From assembly GCA_963837815.1 (NCBI GenBank), contig CAWIOS010000013.1, positions 558,001 through 622,000 of the forward strand: a stretch of DNA of 64,000 nt, written 5' to 3'. The stretch comes from Fen-1273 sp963837815 (GTDB taxonomy: Bacteria > Bacteroidota > Ignavibacteria > UBA10030 > UBA6906). Of this stretch, positions 60,169 through 64,000 are shown piece by piece (the stretch's first letter is position 1; each line of letters begins with the position of its first letter). Below the pieces are notes generated by a model that searched no databases, was not told the DNA's origin, and saw only the letters and a program-made list of their open reading frames with translations. A program made the position numbers and the translations under genes.

Positions 60169-60651
60169 TCATTGGGCCGTGATGATCGCTACCGCGTGCG
60201 CCGCCGCCCCATCGCCGCCGCCGATGAACCCCAGCCCCTCGTGCGTCGTCGCCTTCACGGAGATCTGTCCCGGGGGAATCCTGAGTGCGTCCGCAATATT
60301 CCCTTTCATCAGATCCACGTACGGGGCGATTTTCGGGGCCTCCAGGACCAGCGTCGCGTCGACGTTCCCCACCGTGAAACGGTGGCTCGCGAGAAGGTCT
60401 GCGACATGGCGCAGGAGTATGAGGCTTGATATTCCCTTGAAGCGAGGATCGGTGTCGGGGAAGTGTTTGCCGATGTCGCCGAGCGCCGCGGCGCCGAGAA
60501 GCGCGTCCGCAACCGCGTGGACCAGAACGTCGGCATCGGAATGCCCGTCAAGACCCTTCGGATACGGGATGTCGACGCCGCCGATCGTCAGCTTCCTGCC
60601 TGCCGCCATGCGGTGAACGTCGTAGCCGAAACCTATGCGGGGAGCATGCAT
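60169..60651 (-). CDS. ispF: 2-C-methyl-D-erythritol 2,4-cyclodiphosphate synthase
   Basis: Fifth step of the MEP isoprenoid pathway. The 160-residue trimer subunit has RIGFGYDVHRMAAGRKLTIGG (ends only), with zinc ligands Asp and His in DVH. DGHSDADVLVHAVADALLGA, DIGKHFPDTDPRFKG and ATTHEGLGFIGGGDGAAAHAV complete the pattern. A GTG directly before the ATG is an alternative start. It is 46 bp from the PAP2 gene and 7 bp from acyP. Confidence 0.97.
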   Translation of the reverse strand: MHAPRIGFGYDVHRMAAGRKLTIGGVDIPYPKGLDGHSDADVLVHAVADALLGAAALGDIGKHFPDTDPRFKGISSLILLRHVADLLASHRFTVGNVDATLVLEAPKIAPYVDLMKGNIADALRIPPGQISVKATTHEGLGFIGGGDGAAAHAVAIITAQ

Positions 60652-60658
60652 CACAGCA

Positions 60659-60934
60659 TCACCGGATTTCGAATTGTGATCCGGGGTCCATCCCCGGCGA
60701 GTCCCACTCGATCCTCATCTCCGTCACGTGGGCGGAGCGGGGGCCGATCTTCAGATCGCGTATCAGTTCCTCGAGAAGCGATCGGTCGCCGGACGCCCGC
60801 ACCTCGACCGTCCCGTCATACAGATTCCGCACGTACCCCCGTACCCCGAGCGCCCCGGCACGGCGGGCGGCATACCAGCGGTAGCCGACCCCCTGGACAA
60901 GACCCACGACGATGATGTGCACTGATGCATCCAT
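60659..60934 (-). CDS. acyP: Acylphosphatase
   Basis: Hydrolyses acyl phosphates such as acetyl or carbamoyl phosphate. The 91-residue protein has the anion-binding loop VQGVGYRWYAARRA with the catalytic Arg, and the catalytic Asn in GYVRNLYDGTVEVRASG. The size and fold elements are standard. It is the first gene after the promoter at 60973-61001. Confidence 0.95.
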   Translation of the reverse strand: MDASVHIIVVGLVQGVGYRWYAARRAGALGVRGYVRNLYDGTVEVRASGDRSLLEELIRDLKIGPRSAHVTEMRIEWDSPGMDPGSQFEIR

Positions 60935-60972
60935 TGGCAGCTCCCGGGACAGTGCGCGTGCGCGGCCCGGAT

Positions 60973-61001
60973 ATGATACTCCGGGTCACGAAGAAAATCA
61001 A
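60973..61001 (-). promoter_or_regulatory. Promoter of the acyP-ispF-PAP2-lnt-ltaE unit
   Basis: Minus strand -35 TTGATT (60996-61001), 17-bp spacer, -10 TATCAT (60973-60978), about 39 bp before the acyP ATG. The -35 box overlaps the stop codon of the EamA gene. A CCCGG...CCGGG pairing spans the -10 box. Confidence 0.7.
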
Positions 61002-61888
61002 GAATCCGCGGGGCCGAACGTCCGGTTCAAAAGCGGGATCCCTTCCGAAAGCTCGGAGAGAAGAACCCCGCCGACGATGAGGCTGCCGCCCACCGCGCCG
61101 CCGACGCCGATCTGCTCTCCCAGGACAACGGCCGCCCCCGCCGCCGCAATCACCGGTTCGAGCGTGAAAATGATGACGGCGCGCGTCGGCGTCGTCTCCT
61201 TCTGGTAACGCGTCTGCATGAACGTCGTCACTAACGTCGCAAATATGGTGAGGTAGAGAACGCCCGCGACGGTACCGGGAGGAAACCGGGAGGGCATCGT
61301 GTCGAATGCGAGCGTCGCCGCAAGAGCAAGGATCGCGTTCGTCGCCATCTGCAGGAACGTCAGCTGCATCGCGGACATGTCGTGCGCGATCACGTCTATG
61401 TAGACGATGTAGATTGCGAAGAGAACCGCACCGAGGAGCGTCAGGGCGTCGCCGGCGTTGAACGACGACCCGGAAGGGGACGTCAGGAGCCAGAGTCCGG
61501 CCGACACAACCGCCACGCCGGCGATGTTCCCGATCTTCGGCGGACGGCGCTCGATGATCACCTGGAGGAGGGGGACGAAGACCACCATCATCCCCGTGAT
61601 GAATCCTGATTTTGACGCCGTCGTCAGGTTCAGACCAACGGTCTGCGCGACGAACCCCAGGAAGAGGAATATCCCGAGGATCGCGCCACGCACCATTTGC
61701 GCCCGCGTGACGGGAAAAATCCTGCCGGAGAAGAAGGCGAGCAGAAAGAGGGTCGAGAGAACGAACCGGAGCGCGATCATCTGCAGCGGGCTGATGTTCT
61801 GCATGACGATCTTCCCGACAACAAACGTGCTTCCCCAGATCAACGTCAGGCACAGGAGGACTCCCTCGGCGCGGCTTTTGACGGTCAC
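60998..61888 (-). CDS. EamA/DMT-family transporter
   Basis: A 296-residue membrane protein with ten predicted helices in two EamA halves. The family start is seen as LTLIWGSTFVVGKIVMQNISPLQMIALRF (ends only) and the second half as GAVLFAIYIVYIDVIAHDM followed by LEPVIAAAGAAVVLGEQI. Members export amino acids, metabolites or nucleotide precursors; the substrate is not predictable. The start is GTG and overlaps the DUF362 stop by 4 bp (GTGA). Confidence 0.92.
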   Translation of the reverse strand: MTVKSRAEGVLLCLTLIWGSTFVVGKIVMQNISPLQMIALRFVLSTLFLLAFFSGRIFPVTRAQMVRGAILGIFLFLGFVAQTVGLNLTTASKSGFITGMMVVFVPLLQVIIERRPPKIGNIAGVAVVSAGLWLLTSPSGSSFNAGDALTLLGAVLFAIYIVYIDVIAHDMSAMQLTFLQMATNAILALAATLAFDTMPSRFPPGTVAGVLYLTIFATLVTTFMQTRYQKETTPTRAVIIFTLEPVIAAAGAAVVLGEQIGVGGAVGGSLIVGGVLLSELSEGIPLLNRTFGPADS

Positions 61889-63006
61889 GGCGGCCCGTCC
61901 GCCGGGGCGTGTTCACGGCGCTCCGCGTACTGCCGGAAGAGTCTCCCCCAGGGCGTATCATCCCGCCACCGGCGGAAGACCCGGCCGTCCACGAACTGCC
62001 AGCGGTAGTAATCGTGGTACGCCTCCGACCCGAATATGAACGCGTGGACCAGGGGGGTCCGGAAGAAGAGGTTCTGCATCCCCCTGAGCGGCCCGAACCA
62101 GGCGAGGTTCCCGAACAGGCTGACACCGTTGTTTCCCACGGTGAACCCCCACGATTCCCCCGCAACGTCGTCGCCGACGATTTCGATGTCCCGGGTGTCC
62201 CCGGTGCCCAGTCCGTCGTCGTGCGCGATCCGGATGTACCCGATGGAAAGAGGATCGAACCCCATCATCTTTGCTGCGACCGCGTCAATGGCGACCTGGT
62301 CGGCGCTCGCAAGGATCAGGTTCTTGACGACGGGGATCATCGTGCGAGGGCCCGGCCCGTTGCCTGCCGTCGTCCCGTCCATGACCGCGAATATCCCCGG
62401 GTGGATCTCTTTCTGGATGGCGAGAAGGTCCGCGAGCGTCTCGTGTATCCAGGAGTGCGTGTAGTGCCGCCTCGTGTTGAGAAGCCCGCCAAAAGCGTTT
62501 TTCATCGCTCCCGTTGTCGTCGTGTAGATATGGCACTTGACGGTCGGCAGGTGGACGATGTTCTTCCCCTCGAAATAGTCCGGGATCCGTATTCCGTCCG
62601 GGAATATCCTGTCGAGCACGTGCATCGACGCCTTCGGCCTGTACGTAACCCACGTCATGTCCCCTTCCTGGAAATTGAACCGGACGGGGATCCCGTATTT
62701 CCGGAAGAGGGGCACGTAGTGGTTCAGATCCTCCCCTTTAAACGCGTCGGTGACGACGGTCTTGTTCTGGACGCAGGCGATGTCATCGAACCCCGCCTTC
62801 CTGAGTGCAAGGATCGTCCCCTCCATCTGCCAGGGTGTGGTGTTCGCTCCCGGGAACGGGAAATGCCATGAGATATTGTCCTTCAGAATTGTCGTCGCAC
62901 CCCTGCGCAGCACGGAGTGCATCCCCGCAATGTCGGTCAGCCGCTGGTAGTCCTCAAGGACGGTCTCAGGAGAGGTCCTGAGAACGGCGACACGGGATCT
63001 GGCCAT
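61885..63006 (-). CDS. DUF362-domain protein
   Basis: A 373-residue soluble protein matching the DUF362 family (LKDNISWHFPFPGANTTPW, IVHLPTVKCHIYTTTTGAMKNAFGGLLNTRRHYTHSWIHE over its ends, DGTTAGNGPGPRTM, DQVAIDAVAAKMMGFDP). Unlike many relatives it carries no C-terminal ferredoxin domain. The biochemical role of the family is unknown. AGGAG stands 7 nt before the ATG. It follows the methylmalonyl-CoA mutase gene by 58 bp; that gap holds a hairpin (ATTGCGGCG with CGCCGGCAAT, 63038-63058). Confidence 0.85.
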   Translation of the reverse strand: MARSRVAVLRTSPETVLEDYQRLTDIAGMHSVLRRGATTILKDNISWHFPFPGANTTPWQMEGTILALRKAGFDDIACVQNKTVVTDAFKGEDLNHYVPLFRKYGIPVRFNFQEGDMTWVTYRPKASMHVLDRIFPDGIRIPDYFEGKNIVHLPTVKCHIYTTTTGAMKNAFGGLLNTRRHYTHSWIHETLADLLAIQKEIHPGIFAVMDGTTAGNGPGPRTMIPVVKNLILASADQVAIDAVAAKMMGFDPLSIGYIRIAHDDGLGTGDTRDIEIVGDDVAGESWGFTVGNNGVSLFGNLAWFGPLRGMQNLFFRTPLVHAFIFGSEAYHDYYRWQFVDGRVFRRWRDDTPWGRLFRQYAERREHAPADGPP

Positions 63007-63064
63007 TGATGCTCCTGTATGTGGATGTCAGGATGTGATTGCCGGCGTTCGCCGCAATCCCCGC

Positions 63065-64000
63065 TCAGAACACGGGGGCTTCCTGGTGCACGCCGAAGAC
63101 TTCCGCAAGTTCCAGGCACATCTCCCCGAGCGTGACGTATGCCCTTGTACACTCGAGGAGCCCCGGCATCAGGTTCGTGCCGTCGTGCGCGGCCTTCTTC
63201 AACGAGGCGAGCGCCGAACGCACGTCCGCCGCGCTCCGCGAGCCGCGGACGGCGGCGATCCTCGCAGCCTGTTTCGCTTCGACGCCGGGCGGGATCTCCA
63301 GTATCGGAATCCCGACGACCTCCCCCTCTTCCACGAAATCGTTGACGCCGACGATCACTTTCTCTTTCGCGTCGAGCTCCCTCTGGTAGCGGTACGCCGC
63401 GTCCGCGATCTCACGCTGGAAAAAGCCGGCCTCGATCGCCGGGATCACTCCTCCGAGGGCGTCGATCTTCCGGAAATATGATTCCGCCTCCTCCTCCATC
63501 CTCGTCGTCAGCGATTCGACGAAGTAGCTCCCACCGAGCGGATCGACGGTGTTCGTCACTCCCGTCTCATGGGCGATGATCTGTTGCGTCCGCAGGGCGA
63601 TCTTGACCGCCTTTTCAGAGGGAAGTGCGAGCGTTTCATCCATCGAGTTCGTATGGAGGGACTGGGTTCCCCCGAGCACGGCGGCGAGCGCCTGGTACGC
63701 GGTCCGCACGATGTTGTTCTCCGGCTGCTGGGCGGTCAGCGTGCAGCCTGCCGTCTGCGTGTGAAACCGGAGCGTCAGCGAACGGGGACTCTTTGCCCCG
63801 TACCTGTTTTTCATCCTCTTCGCCCATATGCGCCGCGCCGCCCGGAACTTGGCGATCTCCTCGAAGAAATCGAGATGCGAGTTGAAGAAAAACGAGAGGC
63901 GGGGGACGAATTCATCGACGGCCATCCCTCGTCCGATGCCCGCCTCGACGTACGCAAACCCGTCGGCGAGCGTGAAGGCGAGCTCCTGGACGGCGGTGGA
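63065..64000 (-). CDS. Methylmalonyl-CoA mutase, large-subunit catalytic domain (partial, C-terminal end)
   Basis: The last 311 residues of a methylmalonyl-CoA mutase family protein; the start is beyond the right edge. The visible part is the end of the TIM-barrel catalytic domain: DGFAYVEAGIGRGMAVDEFVPRLSFFF (ends only), RFHTQTAGCTLTAQQPENNI, LGGTQSLHTNSMDETLALPSE and NTVDPLGGSYFVESLT. It ends after EVFGVHQEAPVF with no cobalamin-binding domain, so B12 binding is expected on a separate small subunit. The reaction is methylmalonyl-CoA to succinyl-CoA or a related acyl-CoA isomerisation. Confidence 0.93.
   Translation of the reverse strand, partial: STAVQELAFTLADGFAYVEAGIGRGMAVDEFVPRLSFFFNSHLDFFEEIAKFRAARRIWAKRMKNRYGAKSPRSLTLRFHTQTAGCTLTAQQPENNIVRTAYQALAAVLGGTQSLHTNSMDETLALPSEKAVKIALRTQQIIAHETGVTNTVDPLGGSYFVESLTTRMEEEAESYFRKIDALGGVIPAIEAGFFQREIADAAYRYQRELDAKEKVIVGVNDFVEEGEVVGIPILEIPPGVEAKQAARIAAVRGSRSAADVRSALASLKKAAHDGTNLMPGLLECTRAYVTLGEMCLELAEVFGVHQEAPVF

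Overview
The window is 64 kb of GC-rich, densely coding bacterial chromosome with no phage, insertion sequence or CRISPR array. It suggests a Gram-negative member of the FCB group (Bacteroidota/Ignavibacteriota/Chlorobi relatives). The evidence is Lnt and Mla/MCE envelope genes, two PorV/PorQ-type outer-membrane proteins beside a protein with a YPNPF-type C-terminal sorting domain, and a complex I fragment of FCB type. The promoters I can read are mostly canonical sigma70 (TTGNNN, 17 bp, TANNNT), which argues against Bacteroidia proper. The taxon is an inference; no rRNA gene is present.

Layout. 1-4790 (minus): start of dnaE, an aldehyde dehydrogenase, proS and an ArsR-type regulator. 4948-7433 (plus): a lipid-transport operon mlaE-mlaF-mlaD. 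7524-8937: DedA protein, DksA-like zinc protein, tRNA-Arg(CCU). 9015-28134 (minus): 19 kb of co-directional genes, reading from the top: M16 protease, alanine-type aminotransferase, nuoG-nuoH-nuoI, CNNM/CBS transporter, wecB, then a glycan cluster with two flippases, several glycosyltransferases, a methyltransferase and a glycosyltransferase-methyltransferase fusion, ending in nadD. 28281-29384 (plus): a membrane glycosyltransferase.

29468-38342 is the accessory-looking part. It holds an AAA+/Fis regulator lacking the sigma54-contact loop, an AT-richer eight-helix membrane protein, a 79-residue exported peptide made of four 13-residue repeats with its own promoter and terminator, an M50 intramembrane protease, a membrane-anchored TPR-CHAT (caspase-like) protein, a one-helix anti-sigma-like protein and an ECF-type sigma factor. 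I propose this as a candidate signalling system: a repeat-peptide precursor with a possible sensor and regulator, next to a sigma/anti-sigma pair with two candidate proteases. The connection is inference.

38607-42968 (plus): lipoprotein, sorting-domain protein and two PorV-like proteins. 42958-47303 (minus): two GT9 heptosyltransferase-like enzymes, endonuclease III, aspartate kinase. 47374-56622 (minus): the transcription/translation operon rimP-nusA-infB-rbfA-truB-ribF-rpsO-pnp, with an intrinsic terminator in its leader. 56798-60934 (minus): acyP-ispF-PAP2-lnt-threonine aldolase from a clear promoter. 60998-64000 (minus): EamA transporter, DUF362 protein, and the end of methylmalonyl-CoA mutase large subunit.

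Many neighbours share 4-bp ATGA/GTGA stop-start overlaps, so translational coupling is common here. Start codons were chosen by Shine-Dalgarno sequence, overlap with neighbours and family N-termini; where a GTG or TTG lies a few codons upstream I say so.
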